A stretch of 64,000 bases of DNA from Thermanaerothrix sp034436175 (GCA_964427505.1 CAYRUO010000003.1:304486-368485), one strand, 5' to 3'. Shown: positions 35,543 through 44,444, counted from the stretch's first letter. A program made the numbers and translations. Notes: generated from the sequence alone by a model not told the origin.

Positions 35543-35716
35543 TCAGCCTCCGAATGTAGACGATATCTGTAATTATTATAATCCCAAAGGACTAGTGCCC
35601 AAGCAATTTTACTGCCCAATATCATTAACCCCAAAAAGGATAGCGGGCTGTTGGTTTAATGATGTGTATCCCTTTTTATGGGTAAGCCGCGAGAGGAAGG
35701 TGGATATTGTTTGGCC

Positions 35717-35745
35717 TTGGGTGACAGAAAAATAGTTGATATAAT
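35717..35745 (+). promoter_or_regulatory. Promoter for the VOC-gntK pair
   Basis: TTGGGT (35717-35722), 17 bases, TATAAT (35740-35745). Transcription would start near 35752, leaving a leader of about 75 bases. The remaining intergenic DNA between asp23 and here (35543-35716) shows no gene. Confidence 0.55.
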
Positions 35746-35826
35746 ACATCTATAAAATCTGAATTATGTATTCACTTTTACAAGGGTTATGTTTTCCATG
35801 AATGTTTGTAGATGAAAGGTCAAACC

Positions 35827-36774
35827 ATGAGTGTTGTTCAACCGCTTGTACCTGTTGCAATTTCCCCGCATAGAATCCCTCTCGGAACAAAGCCGACCTA
35901 TGTTCATCTTAAGGTGGCTGATCTTGGCCGCGAGATAGCCTTTTATCGGCATGTATTGGGTTTTGAATTAAACTGGCAGACCGGTGATCATGCGGGTTTA
36001 GGGGTTTCATCACGGGATTTGGTGCGCTTATCACAAATCCCGAATGGAAGGCGTTATCGCGGCGTGACGGGGCTTTATCACTTTGCCGTTCTTTTTCCCA
36101 ACCGGCGTGAACTAGCCCGTGCAATTGCCCGTTTATTTGCTTTGGGCTGGCCTAACTACCCCACGGATCATGTTATGACCAAAGCCACTTATCTAGATGA
36201 TCCCGAAGGAAATACGATCGAGTTATATTGCGAATCACCTGAAGATGGGGTTTTCTTACTACGGGATGGTGAATTGATCGCTCAATGGGCGGATGGGCGT
36301 CCAAGTAATGGGCGCGAGCCTTTGGATCTGCAAAATCTATTTTCTCATCTGAAGCCCGAAGACAATCTTAAAGAAACTGTGCCCCCGGAGACGCGGATAG
36401 GTCATTTTCATCTCTATGTGGCGGATTTGATGACAACCCGGCATTTTTATCACGAACAACTCGGGTTTGATGATATGGGGGTAGCCCAACGCTTTCAAAT
36501 GGGGATGGTCTCTGTTGGTGGGTATCATCATCATATCGGTTACAATACTTGGCAAGGTGTTGGAGCACCTCCTCCACCTTCGAATGCATTAGGATTGTTA
36601 TATATTGCGTTCACTCTGGATGCTTCAAATGAATATCAAGCCTTTGAGCGTCTTATTGTCAATCAGTCTATTCCTTTCGAGCGCTGGGACGAGGGCATAT
36701 TTCTTCGTGATCCATCCAATAACGGCATTTTGTTCGTTGATCCCAGGGTTCCTTCATCGGTGAATGTCTTCTGA
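35827..36774 (+). CDS. VOC-family (catechol 2,3-dioxygenase-like) protein with two glyoxalase domains
   Basis: The ATG at 35827 is preceded by AAAGG; an ATG at 35812 has no ribosome site. The 315-residue protein has two vicinal-oxygen-chelate units: YVHLKVADLGREIAFYRHVL with a late EGNTIELYCE (residues about 25-140), and FHLYVADLMTTRHFYHEQLG with HHHIGYNTW (about 195-300). The His/His/Glu metal ligands of extradiol dioxygenases are plausible, as in Bacillus CatE. The substrate is unknown. The end overlaps the gluconokinase start by 11 bases. Confidence 0.88.
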   Translation: MSVVQPLVPVAISPHRIPLGTKPTYVHLKVADLGREIAFYRHVLGFELNWQTGDHAGLGVSSRDLVRLSQIPNGRRYRGVTGLYHFAVLFPNRRELARAIARLFALGWPNYPTDHVMTKATYLDDPEGNTIELYCESPEDGVFLLRDGELIAQWADGRPSNGREPLDLQNLFSHLKPEDNLKETVPPETRIGHFHLYVADLMTTRHFYHEQLGFDDMGVAQRFQMGMVSVGGYHHHIGYNTWQGVGAPPPPSNALGLLYIAFTLDASNEYQAFERLIVNQSIPFERWDEGIFLRDPSNNGILFVDPRVPSSVNVF

Positions 36775-37282
36775 TGGGCCTCGTTATTTCGTTATCATGG
36801 GCGTTGCCGGTAGTGGGAAAACCACGGTTGGGCGGGCATTAGCGGCGGCTCTGGGATGGGAGTTTTACGACGGTGATGACTATCACCCGCCCGAGAACAT
36901 TGCCAAAATGGCAGTCGGCATCCCCTTGGATGACACAGATCGCTTTCCATGGCTGGAAACTTTGCGACGTTTGATCGCTTCGCGATTGAGGGATGGACGG
37001 CCCTTTGTATTAGCCTGTTCAGCATTGAAAGCGGAATACCGTGACATCTTGCTGAAAGACAACCCGGGCGGGCAAATCATTTATCTTAAGGGCGATTATG
37101 CCTTGATCAGAGATCGTTTGCTAAAACGCTCGGGACATTATATGAAACCCGAATTGCTGGATAGCCAATTTGAGACTCTCGAAGAACCTGATCATGCATT
37201 CACTGTAGATATTCGTTTGTCTGTGGATGAAATTGTCAAAAGGGTTATTGTGTTTTTCTTCAGAAACCAGGACAATCTGTGA
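36764..37282 (+). CDS. gntK: Gluconokinase (GntK type)
   Basis: A 172-residue small kinase with the P-loop MGVAGSGKTTVGRALA and FYDGDDYHPPENIAKM, GIPLDDTDRFPWL and FVLACSALKAEYRDIL, a near-perfect GntK pattern. It makes 6-phosphogluconate, the substrate of the Entner-Doudoroff dehydratase. KDPG aldolase follows 394 bases downstream after a tRNA gene, but the edd gene is not in the window. Confidence 0.95.
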   Translation: MSSDGPRYFVIMGVAGSGKTTVGRALAAALGWEFYDGDDYHPPENIAKMAVGIPLDDTDRFPWLETLRRLIASRLRDGRPFVLACSALKAEYRDILLKDNPGGQIIYLKGDYALIRDRLLKRSGHYMKPELLDSQFETLEEPDHAFTVDIRLSVDEIVKRVIVFFFRNQDNL

Positions 37283-37314
37283 GGGACGGTAGGGAGCAAA
37301 TCTTCGCCTGAATC

Positions 37315-37343
37315 TTGACGATATGACCAGGGCGTGATAAACT
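37315..37343 (+). promoter_or_regulatory. Promoter of the tRNA-Asp gene
   Basis: TTGACG (37315-37320), 17 bases, TAAACT (37338-37343). The predicted start near 37350 lies about 5 bases before the mature tRNA. Confidence 0.6.
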
Positions 37344-37354
37344 AGCGCTCGGTT

Positions 37355-37427
37355 GGGGGCGTGGTGTAGCGGTTAACATGCGGCCCTGTCAAGGCCGAGA
37401 TCGCGGGTTCGAATCCCGTCGCTCCCG
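37355..37427 (+). tRNA. tRNA-Asp (anticodon GTC)
   Basis: The 73 bases fold into a full cloverleaf. Acceptor GGGGGCG pairs with CGCTCCC (one G-T pair), with discriminator G. The anticodon stem CGGCC/GGCCG encloses loop CTGTCAA with anticodon GTC at 37388-37390. The T arm GCGGGTTCGAATCCCGT is standard. CCA is not encoded; CT follows. Confidence 0.97.
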
Positions 37428-37440
37428 CTGGGAAGTGAAC

Positions 37441-37467
37441 AAAAACCGGGTGAATAGCCCGGTTTTT
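37441..37467 (+). terminator. Intrinsic terminator after tRNA-Asp
   Basis: AAAAACCGGG and CCCGGTTTTT form a stem with loop TGAATAG, followed by further T-rich sequence. It lies 14 bases after the tRNA. Confidence 0.85.
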
Positions 37468-37554
37468 GGTTTTAACTTAGTGCTCTGCAGCCATCCATTT
37501 CACGAAAGACGAAATGAAAAATCGATAAACGGGGATTTTTTAAGAGATCCCCTA

Positions 37555-37582
37555 TTGACTTTGATTTGACTTTGGCTATAAT
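37555..37582 (+). promoter_or_regulatory. Promoter of the eda/sugar-acid cluster
   Basis: TTGACT (37555-37560), 16 bases, TATAAT (37577-37582), giving a start near 37589, about 90 bases before eda. A palindrome directly downstream is a likely operator. Confidence 0.65.
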
Positions 37583-37594
37583 TTTATATAGTGA

Positions 37595-37620
37595 ATGAAA
37601 TTTTCATACAATGAAATTTC
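37595..37620 (+). promoter_or_regulatory. Candidate operator for the IclR-family regulator
   Basis: ATGAAATTTTCAT (37595-37607) is a perfect 13-base odd palindrome; three bases later ATGAAATTTC (37611-37620) repeats the half-site. The position just after the transcription start suits repression. The TGAAA/TTTCA pattern resembles KdgR-type IclR sites, and an IclR gene lies in the same operon. Confidence 0.5.
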
Positions 37621-37676
37621 TTTAAGTTTCCCAATTACTCAGCAATGAACTCAAAAACTGCTTCCGTGGAGATGCA

Positions 37677-38324
37677 ATGAACGCCTTGCAATCACTGCAG
37701 AAAATCCTATCCGGCGGCGTGATTGCTATTATGCGAGCGCCCAGCGCCGCCCAATTACTTGATGCCGCTAAAGCCATTTACGAAGGGGGGGTGGATGTTA
37801 TTGAGGTCACGATGACAACCCCTGGGGCATTAAGTGTGGTTGAACAAGCAGTTTCCCAATTCGGTGAGCAAGTCCTCTTTGGTGCCGGTTCTGTTCTGGA
37901 TCCCGAAACGGCGCGTTTAGCCATATTGGCCGGGGCTCAATTTGTGGTAAGTCCCACCTTGAATCTAGACACCATAGAAATGTGCAAGCGTTACTCCGTC
38001 CCGGTGATTCCAGGGGCATACACGCCCACAGAGATTCTGACGGCGTGGGAGCACGGCGCCGATATTGTGAAGGTATTCCCTGCCAGTGTGGGTGGGCCGG
38101 CTTACATCAAGGCGATTAAGGCTCCACTTCCTCAAGTTCGTTTGGCGGCAGTGGGGGGGGTGACGGTTGAGAACACGGCTCAGTTCTTCAGTGCAGGGAT
38201 TGACGTGGTCGGGGTTGGCGCAGAGTTGGTGAACACTCGTTTGCTAGAAAGCGGTGCGTTTGACGAAATTACCCGCCGCGCACGTGCTTTTCGGCAAGAG
38301 GTCGAAAAAGCGCGAGGACGGTGA
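37677..38324 (+). CDS. eda: 2-dehydro-3-deoxy-phosphogluconate (KDPG/KHG) aldolase
   Basis: A 215-residue class I aldolase: VIAIMRAPSAAQLLDAAKAI, VIEVTMTTPGAL (catalytic Glu), FGAGSVLDPETA, QFVVSPTLNLD and DIVKVFPAS with the Schiff-base Lys. It splits KDPG, or a related sugar-acid phosphate, into pyruvate and an aldehyde. It is the first gene of a cluster with an IclR regulator and a PfkB kinase, so KDPG made by that kinase is a likely substrate. Confidence 0.95.
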   Translation: MNALQSLQKILSGGVIAIMRAPSAAQLLDAAKAIYEGGVDVIEVTMTTPGALSVVEQAVSQFGEQVLFGAGSVLDPETARLAILAGAQFVVSPTLNLDTIEMCKRYSVPVIPGAYTPTEILTAWEHGADIVKVFPASVGGPAYIKAIKAPLPQVRLAAVGGVTVENTAQFFSAGIDVVGVGAELVNTRLLESGAFDEITRRARAFRQEVEKARGR

Positions 38325-38333
38325 GGAGCAGTC

Positions 38334-38621
38334 ATGATCGAACGTCATGTCACGTTTAAGGTTTTACCTGGTAAAGAACAGGACTTTGAGCGCCTTTTTA
38401 TCGAGGAATATCGTCCTGCCATGTCCTCAATGCCAGGATTTGTCAATGTTCATCTTTTGGTGGACAGCGAGAATCCCCAACTTTATCACATGGTGATCCG
38501 CTTCCGATCTCTCGAAGAGGCGGCGGCATGGCGCAATTCTGCATTGCATCAATCGTTACAGCCTAAACTAAAAGCGTTGTATCAAGAGAGCCAGGTGCAA
38601 GTTTATGAGGTTATCGCATGA
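38334..38621 (+). CDS. Antibiotic biosynthesis monooxygenase-like (ABM) ferredoxin-fold protein
   Basis: A 95-residue protein with the short ABM fold: ERHVTFKVLPGKEQDFERLF, MSSMPGFVNVHLLVDSENP and VIRFRSLEEAAAWRNS. Such proteins are small dimeric barrels; some are quinol monooxygenases or mutarotase-like. Its place between eda and the regulator suggests a role in sugar-acid handling, unproven. It overlaps the IclR start by 4 bases. Confidence 0.82.
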   Translation: MIERHVTFKVLPGKEQDFERLFIEEYRPAMSSMPGFVNVHLLVDSENPQLYHMVIRFRSLEEAAAWRNSALHQSLQPKLKALYQESQVQVYEVIA

Positions 38622-39421
38622 GCCCACGACGCGCCAGTTCTGAAGAGAAGAATAATCGCTATAACGTTCGTGTTCTTGATCGAGCCGTCAACATCCTATT
38701 AACCTTAGCGGACGGAAAGCCGCGCACTCTGCAAGAGGTTAGCGATGCCATTTCGCTGAGTCCTAGTACAACTTTTCGTCTGCTGGCGACGCTGTCCTGT
38801 TATAAGTTCGTTCAAAAAGATGCCCTAGGGCGTTACTCTCTGGGGCTAACATGTTTAGAACTGGCGCGAGCCTATTACGAAAGCAATGATTTGCGCAAAG
38901 TGGCTTTGCCCGAACTTGAGGCCTTACGGGATGAAGTAAAGGAGACGGTCCATCTCGCGATTTTGGAGGGAACAGAGGTCGTTTATCTTGAGAAGTTACC
39001 AGGATTGCATGCTATCGGCCTAATGGGATCTCGGGTTGGGGGACGTGCGCCGGCTTATTGTACCGGGTTAGGAAAGGTGCTTTTGGCGCATCTCAAGCCG
39101 GAAGAAATTGAAGATTTTTTACGTAAGCAACCGCTTACCCCGTTTACCGAAAGGACCATAACCGACCCCGAGAAATTAAATTGTGAATTAGAAGAGATAC
39201 GCAAGGCGGGTTATGCCTTGGATCGCGGTGAACATGAGGCGGAAGTGCGCTGTGTAGCCGCGCCTATCTTTGATATGCACGGTTCTGTCGTGGCCGCAAT
39301 TAGTATATCGGGGCCGGCGGGAAGGATGGAGCCCCTCGACGCCAATTGTGGTCTGGTTGAAAGGGCTTGTCAAACTGCAAGAGCAATCTCCGAAAAATTG
39401 GGCTTTCGACCCAGAGTGTAA
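38618..39421 (+). CDS. IclR family transcriptional regulator
   Basis: A 267-residue protein with an N-terminal winged helix-turn-helix (VLDRAVNILLTLADGKPRTLQEVSDAISLS, split: residues about 20-80) and a C-terminal ligand-binding domain (ETVHLAILEGTEVVYLEKL, RVGGRAPAYCTGLGKVLLAH). IclR proteins such as KdgR bind sugar-acid intermediates and repress catabolic genes. It is coupled to the ABM gene (ATGA) and probably acts on the palindromes at 37595-37620 and perhaps 39431-39438. Confidence 0.94.
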   Translation: MSPRRASSEEKNNRYNVRVLDRAVNILLTLADGKPRTLQEVSDAISLSPSTTFRLLATLSCYKFVQKDALGRYSLGLTCLELARAYYESNDLRKVALPELEALRDEVKETVHLAILEGTEVVYLEKLPGLHAIGLMGSRVGGRAPAYCTGLGKVLLAHLKPEEIEDFLRKQPLTPFTERTITDPEKLNCELEEIRKAGYALDRGEHEAEVRCVAAPIFDMHGSVVAAISISGPAGRMEPLDANCGLVERACQTARAISEKLGFRPRV

Positions 39422-39430
39422 TTTTCCATC

Positions 39431-39438
39431 GAAATTTC
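39431..39438 (+). promoter_or_regulatory. Second GAAATTTC palindrome before the RraA-like gene
   Basis: GAAATTTC in the 42-base gap before the RraA-like gene is the same 8-base palindrome as at 37613-37620. It may be a second weak site for the IclR protein, but short AT-rich palindromes are common by chance. Confidence 0.25.
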
Positions 39439-39463
39439 AAAAACAACACAAGCGAGGCGAGAT

Positions 39464-40144
39464 ATGCGAAGGATAATCAACCCGAGAAATGTCCAGATTG
39501 ACCCTGAAATATTAAAAGGTTTTAAGGATTTACTGAAGATTTACAGTCCTTCGTGCGTGGTGGCAGATGCGCAGGAGCGGTATGGGGTTATGCACTCATA
39601 CTTGCGCCCATTGACGCGAGAAGCGCGCTTTGTGGGTCCAGCATTGACGGTGCGCTTGGAACCGGGTAATCAGGTGGATTGTTTGGACGCGTTAGCCGTA
39701 GCCGAGGCGGGAGATGTGATTGTGGTAGATGCGGCGGGCGAGACCGAGACATCTGTCTGGGGTGGGCTAATGGCCGGGTTATGCAAGATGAAAGGTGTGG
39801 TTGGTGCGGTGGTGGATGGCGCCATCCGTGATACTGATGAAATTCGGGATTTGGGATTCTATATTTTCTCTAAGGCCATTGTGCCTCGTTCGACGCATTC
39901 ACCGTTCTCAGGCCGTCTCGAACCCATCGAAGTCAATGTACCCATCCAATGCGGTGGTGTGCTGGTTCGGCCCGGCGATTTGATTCTGGGCGATGAGATT
40001 GGAGTGGTGGTTATACCTTTGGAAAAGGCGGCTGAGACACTGGAAAAAGCCCGCGCTCAAGCCGAGAAAGAGGAACGAACGAGGGAACGAATTCGGCAGG
40101 GAAAAACTGTTGAGGAATTGCTGGCGGAGTTTGGTCGTCTCTAA
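39464..40144 (+). CDS. RraA-like family protein (HMG/CHA aldolase-type)
   Basis: A 226-residue RraA-fold protein with SPSCVVADAQERYGVMHSYL, FVGPALTVRL, GDVIVVDAAGETETSVWGGLM and GVVGAVVDGAIRDTDEIRDLG. The G-x20-R-D metal-binding pattern (here D in VVDGAIRD) fits family enzymes that cleave or decarboxylate 4-hydroxy-2-oxo acids. GAGGCG precedes the ATG. In this cluster it probably acts on a sugar-acid derivative rather than as an RNase E regulator. Confidence 0.87.
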   Translation: MRRIINPRNVQIDPEILKGFKDLLKIYSPSCVVADAQERYGVMHSYLRPLTREARFVGPALTVRLEPGNQVDCLDALAVAEAGDVIVVDAAGETETSVWGGLMAGLCKMKGVVGAVVDGAIRDTDEIRDLGFYIFSKAIVPRSTHSPFSGRLEPIEVNVPIQCGGVLVRPGDLILGDEIGVVVIPLEKAAETLEKARAQAEKEERTRERIRQGKTVEELLAEFGRL

Positions 40145-40170
40145 GGTATGGATGTGAAAAGGAGGAAGAA

Positions 40171-41349
40171 ATGAGCACGTCCAAGCAGTTGCGGGTTGAG
40201 AAATTGCAACGTTTGATGCAAAAGGAGGACCTAAGCGCAATTATCTGCCGTTTGCCGGAGAATGTGGTTTATATCACGGATTATTGGCCACATCACGGCA
40301 TTTCGGTTGCGCTTCTTCCGCGTGAAGGGAAACCTGTACTCTTCGTCCCTGAAGTTGAACAGGAATACACCCAACCGGAATGGGCAGAGGTGGTTCCGTT
40401 TGGATGGGGATTGCTCAAAGATAAAGATCTCTATGAAAACTATCGCGAGTTGATCGCCTCCAAAGCGGCTGCTTGGGGACTTAAGGGCAAAAAGGTCGGT
40501 GCTGAGCTCTCCTTTGAAGTCGTTGCTCCTAGTTATCGGATTGCCGAGCCTGTAGTTCCTTCGGGGCCATGGCAATCACTTCTGCATACTCTGTTTGAAG
40601 ACGCAAGTCTTGTAGACGCTACACCGTTATTGCTTCAATCGCGTGCCGTTAAGACGGAGTACGAAATCGAAAAATTGCGAATAGCCAATAATATCGCCGA
40701 ACTGGGAATTAATGAAGCACTCTCAAACCTCAAGCCAGGCCAAACCGAAGCCGAAATCGGAGCGCTTATAGAATATACCATTCGCGCCAAGGGCCCTGGC
40801 TATCAGGGGGCAAAATTGGTTCGCGCTGAAGCAGAGGTAGGGGCCGGGCCGATTGGAAGCACTAAGGGTACATTACTCGTCCCCTCGACAACATATCGGG
40901 TTCAAGAGGGCGATTTGGTGATGATTGAATTGGCCACAATGGTGGATGGCTATTTTTCTGATCTTACCTACATGGCTGTCGTTGGCGAACCTACGGCCCG
41001 CCAAAAAGAGGTCTACAACGTGCTCTTAGAAGCCCAACAAGCCGCAGCACGTGAACTGCGCGCCGGTAACTCTTTTGAGGCTCCGGATCGCGCGGCGCGT
41101 GAAGTTCTGCGGAAGGCGGGTCTTGAAGAATACTTTGTCCACATTACCGGGCACGGCGTGGGATTACGTTATCACGAATTTGTTCCGGTGCTTGCGCCTG
41201 GTGCTCAAGGGACTTTGGAAGAGGGTATGGTGTGCAGTGTAGAACCGGGCATTTACATACCGAATTTCGGTGGTTTGCGCATCGAGGATAACGTGGTGGT
41301 TGGAACGACGGGGCCTATTTTCCTCTCAACACCGCGCAAGCCCTGGTAG
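40171..41349 (+). CDS. M24 family (Xaa-Pro aminopeptidase-like) metallopeptidase
   Basis: A 392-residue protein with a creatinase-type N-terminal domain (residues 1-155) and a pita-bread C-terminal domain. Expected metal ligands appear in HGVGLRYHEFVP, MVCSVEPGIYIP and GGLRIEDNVVV. The first metal-Asp region reads LVMIELATMVDGYFSDLTY, where the first Asp is replaced by Glu. GGAGG precedes the ATG. A peptidase in a sugar-acid cluster is odd; creatinase-like hydrolases of the same fold act on non-peptide C-N bonds. Confidence 0.88.
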   Translation: MSTSKQLRVEKLQRLMQKEDLSAIICRLPENVVYITDYWPHHGISVALLPREGKPVLFVPEVEQEYTQPEWAEVVPFGWGLLKDKDLYENYRELIASKAAAWGLKGKKVGAELSFEVVAPSYRIAEPVVPSGPWQSLLHTLFEDASLVDATPLLLQSRAVKTEYEIEKLRIANNIAELGINEALSNLKPGQTEAEIGALIEYTIRAKGPGYQGAKLVRAEAEVGAGPIGSTKGTLLVPSTTYRVQEGDLVMIELATMVDGYFSDLTYMAVVGEPTARQKEVYNVLLEAQQAAARELRAGNSFEAPDRAAREVLRKAGLEEYFVHITGHGVGLRYHEFVPVLAPGAQGTLEEGMVCSVEPGIYIPNFGGLRIEDNVVVGTTGPIFLSTPRKPW

Positions 41350-41411
41350 GCCACATCTATCATGCCGTTTTGACCAATGAATTCCATCTATCTAACTAAC
41401 GGGAGGGCAAA

Positions 41412-42188
41412 ATGTGCAAACGATTTGTTGACCAAGTGGTAATTGTCACCGGGGGGGCAAAAGGAATTGGCTGGGGAATTGCCAAAGTGTTCAGCCAGGA
41501 AGGCGCAAAAGTTGTCATCGCGGATTGGGATGATGTGAATGGGCCTAAAACTGCCGAGGAACTGCGCCAAGCGGGTGGAGAGGCCATTTACATCAAGTGT
41601 GATGTATCTAACGAAGACCAAGTCAAAGCCATGGTGGAACAAACCATTCAGACCTTTGGCCGCATTGATGTCTTGGTTAACAACGCAGGGATTGGTGTGT
41701 ACAAATCCGTCTTGGATACAAGCAGTGAAGATTGGGATCGGTGCTTGAACGTCAATCTCAAAGGGGTCTTCCTGTGCTCGAAATACGTTATTCCATACAT
41801 GCAGAAACAGGGTAAAGGCAACATCATCAACATTTCTTCGGTGCATTCCTTCCAGACCGTTAACGGCGTGGCGCCTTATGCAGCATCTAAGGGCGGAATT
41901 ACGGCACTCACGCGAAACATGGCAATTGACTACGGCCCAACAATTCGCGTTAACGCCATTGCCCCCGGTTGGGTACTCACCCCATTAATTCAGAGCATCT
42001 TTGATAGTTACCCTGATCCCGAAGCCCAGCGCAAAGCCGTGGAACAGCGTCAGGTCATGAAACGAATCGGCCGTCCTGAGGATATCGGGTATGCGGCCGC
42101 ATTCCTGGCAAGTGATGAAGCCAGTTTTATCACCGGTACCCAGCTCTTTGTAGATGGCGGCCTGACCGCGCAACTTGAAACTTGGTAA
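41412..42188 (+). CDS. SDR-family NAD(P)-dependent oxidoreductase
   Basis: A 258-residue classical short-chain dehydrogenase: VIVTGGAKGIGWGIAKVF (cofactor loop), VLVNNAGIGVYKS, NIISISSVHS-type strand (seen as IINISSVHSF) and catalytic YAASKGG. PEDIGYAAAFLASDEASFITG closes the fold. An acidic residue after the second strand (VVIADWDD) suggests NAD preference. It probably oxidises a sugar or sugar acid. GGGAGGG lies before the ATG. Confidence 0.93.
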   Translation: MCKRFVDQVVIVTGGAKGIGWGIAKVFSQEGAKVVIADWDDVNGPKTAEELRQAGGEAIYIKCDVSNEDQVKAMVEQTIQTFGRIDVLVNNAGIGVYKSVLDTSSEDWDRCLNVNLKGVFLCSKYVIPYMQKQGKGNIINISSVHSFQTVNGVAPYAASKGGITALTRNMAIDYGPTIRVNAIAPGWVLTPLIQSIFDSYPDPEAQRKAVEQRQVMKRIGRPEDIGYAAAFLASDEASFITGTQLFVDGGLTAQLETW

Positions 42189-42201
42189 TCAGGGTCGTGC
42201 T

Positions 42202-43356
42202 ATGATGCAGAATCTCCGCTTCAACATCACCAAAGATGACCTCAGCCGCTTCGCAGGAAAAGGCCCTGTTTTTGTCACATTTGGTGAAACCCTGGTCCGC
42301 GATACGCCGGCGGATTTTCAACGCTTGGAACGCACAGCGAATGTGCATATCTCCCTCGCCGGTAGCGAGTTAACCGTTGCAACCCTGTTGGCGCGCTTTG
42401 GCATTCCGTCCGCCTATATAACCCGGGTTCCGGATAACCCTTATGGCTGGCTGGTCCGTGATACGGCACGCAGCCACGGAATTGATACCCGCTACTTTGT
42501 TTGGGCAAATAAAGCAGAACCTATCGGGCGCCTGCTCTATGAGATTGGTCGGACACCTCGCAAAAGTGTCGGTTGGTACCAACGGATGTATTCGGCGGCT
42601 AGCAAAATGGGCCCCGGGATGGTTGACTGGCAAGAGGCCTTGCGGGATTGCGAATTGTTCCACACATCGGGGATTACGTTTGGGCTGGCCTATCACAGCA
42701 AATACGAACAAAACTATCTGCTGGACGCTTTCTACGAGGCCATGAACTATAAACCAGAGCACTGCTGGGTAGGTATTGACTTTAACTATCGGGCTACCCT
42801 ATGGACTGCCGAGCAATGTCGTGAAGTCATGACCCCCTTGATCCGGGATCACGTTGACATCCTCATTACAACCATTGAAGACATGGCGGCGGTATATGGC
42901 TTTGGATGTGGTCGGTATTCCCCCGAGCAAATTGATAAGGGTGAGATGGGCGAGATCACCGATAGTGATCTCCGCTCACTGGCCTCGCATCTCGGGGAAT
43001 ACTTCAAGGCAAAGATTGTGGCTATCACAATTCGTTATCCCGATTCATTTGAGGAGAATCGTTGGGAGAGCGCTGTAATGAACGAACAGGGGTTCTTCTT
43101 CCGCTCCCCGGCGATTAAATCCATCACACTACTTGATCGTCTAGGAGGAGGTGATACCTGGAACGGCGGCTTCTACTACGGCTTATTGACAGCCGGCTTC
43201 AATGACGAGGGCCTGCAGAAGGGACTTCTGGTTGGTGATGCCGCCACACGAATCAAACAAACACTCATGTTCGACTTACCTGTGGTTACCAAAGCCGAAG
43301 TACAAGACCTACTAAAAGCCGATGTTGAGGGTGGTGGGAAGAGAGTCTCCCGCTAA
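42202..43356 (+). CDS. PfkB-family carbohydrate kinase (2-keto-3-deoxygluconate kinase-like)
   Basis: The ATG at 42202 follows AGGGT, 13 bases after the SDR stop; an alternative in-frame start lies upstream inside the SDR gene. The 384-residue protein has GSELTVATLLARFGIPSAYI, an extended middle and the PfkB signature LDRLGGGDTWNGGFYYG with the catalytic Asp. It is longer than typical KdgK (about 310-345), because of segments near residues 100-150 and 240-270. With eda in the cluster, phosphorylation of KDG is the best guess. Confidence 0.88.
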   Translation: MMQNLRFNITKDDLSRFAGKGPVFVTFGETLVRDTPADFQRLERTANVHISLAGSELTVATLLARFGIPSAYITRVPDNPYGWLVRDTARSHGIDTRYFVWANKAEPIGRLLYEIGRTPRKSVGWYQRMYSAASKMGPGMVDWQEALRDCELFHTSGITFGLAYHSKYEQNYLLDAFYEAMNYKPEHCWVGIDFNYRATLWTAEQCREVMTPLIRDHVDILITTIEDMAAVYGFGCGRYSPEQIDKGEMGEITDSDLRSLASHLGEYFKAKIVAITIRYPDSFEENRWESAVMNEQGFFFRSPAIKSITLLDRLGGGDTWNGGFYYGLLTAGFNDEGLQKGLLVGDAATRIKQTLMFDLPVVTKAEVQDLLKADVEGGGKRVSR

Positions 43357-43393
43357 ACCCGAACCAACCCCCAACTTTCAAGGAGGAAACCTC

Positions 43394-44431
43394 ATGAAGT
43401 TCAAGGCCGTTTATCTCATGATTGTGCTTGCCCTGGTAGCAACCCTAATGGCGGGCTGTGCTTCAGCCCAAACCGCAACGCCGGCGACGTCATCGGGCAA
43501 TGAAGGCCAATCGGCAAAGCCGGCTACTTCGAATGAAGAATACATTTACGTCTCTTGCATGGGCAACCTGGAGTTCTTTAATGCCCACAAGTACGGTTGG
43601 AAGTGGGCCGGTGAAGTCTTGGGTGTGAAGACCTCGTACGTGGGCCCTGCCGAATACGACCTGAACGCCATGGTTGCCGCCTTTGACCAGGCGATTGCCA
43701 AGAAACCTGCCGGTATCGTGGTGTTCGCGGTTGAACCCGTGCTTGAGCCGGTCATTAACAAAGCCGTTGATGCCGGCATTCCGGTGGTAACGATCCTGGG
43801 TGATCTCCCCAACTCCAAGCGGTTGGCCTTTGTGGGCTCGCGCCAGTTTGATCTCGGCTATGTTGGTGGAAAGAAACTAGCCGAGGCTCTAGGTGGTAAA
43901 GGTAAGGTAGCCATTCTGAGCATCCCCGGTGTACAGATGTTTGACGAGCGCGAGCAGGGCTACCGTGCGGCCTTCTCCGAGTATCCCGGAATTGAGGTGG
44001 TGCAGGTCGGCGACACCAAGGCTGATACTGTGACCGCCATCAGCGTGGCTAAGGATATCCTGCAACGCCATCCGGACCTGGCTGCATTCGTCGGCACCGA
44101 CTCCACCGGTGGTATTGGAGCAGCCACGGCAGTGAAAGAGGCCGGCAAAGTCGGGCAGGTTAAGACGGTGGCCATGGACCGCAACTCTGATGTGTTGCAG
44201 GCCATCCAAGATGGGATTTTGACCGGTACTGTGGCTCAGGATGATGCCGCCATGGCTTACTGGGCGCTGCTTGTTCTCTACAACTACAATCATCATCAAG
44301 CGCCCCTGACGGTGGATAATGCCAAGGCTGGCGTCCGCACGGGCCCCACCATCGTCTACATGTCGGTCAACTATATTGACAAGAGTAATCTCCAGTACTT
44401 CTTGGACGCCAACAAACTGTACGTTCCCTAA
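43394..44431 (+). CDS. Ribose-type sugar ABC transporter, substrate-binding lipoprotein
   Basis: The ATG at 43394 follows AGGAGGAAA. The 345-residue protein has a lipoprotein signal (LVATLMAGC) and a threonine/serine-rich linker. A periplasmic-binding-protein type 1 fold of the RbsB/XylF class follows (IVVFAVEPVLEPVINKAVDAG, GIPVVTILGDLP, FVGTDSTGGIGAATAVKEAG). The ligand is probably a sugar or sugar acid handled by the upstream enzymes. A strong hairpin follows the stop. Confidence 0.92.
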   Translation: MKFKAVYLMIVLALVATLMAGCASAQTATPATSSGNEGQSAKPATSNEEYIYVSCMGNLEFFNAHKYGWKWAGEVLGVKTSYVGPAEYDLNAMVAAFDQAIAKKPAGIVVFAVEPVLEPVINKAVDAGIPVVTILGDLPNSKRLAFVGSRQFDLGYVGGKKLAEALGGKGKVAILSIPGVQMFDEREQGYRAAFSEYPGIEVVQVGDTKADTVTAISVAKDILQRHPDLAAFVGTDSTGGIGAATAVKEAGKVGQVKTVAMDRNSDVLQAIQDGILTGTVAQDDAAMAYWALLVLYNYNHHQAPLTVDNAKAGVRTGPTIVYMSVNYIDKSNLQYFLDANKLYVP

Positions 44432-44444
44432 ATTCTGATACGTG

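Noticed and set aside
37355..37427. tRNA-Asp as an integration site
   Set aside because: No integrase, no repeated tRNA 3' end and no change in gene type are seen downstream; the tRNA has its own promoter and terminator.
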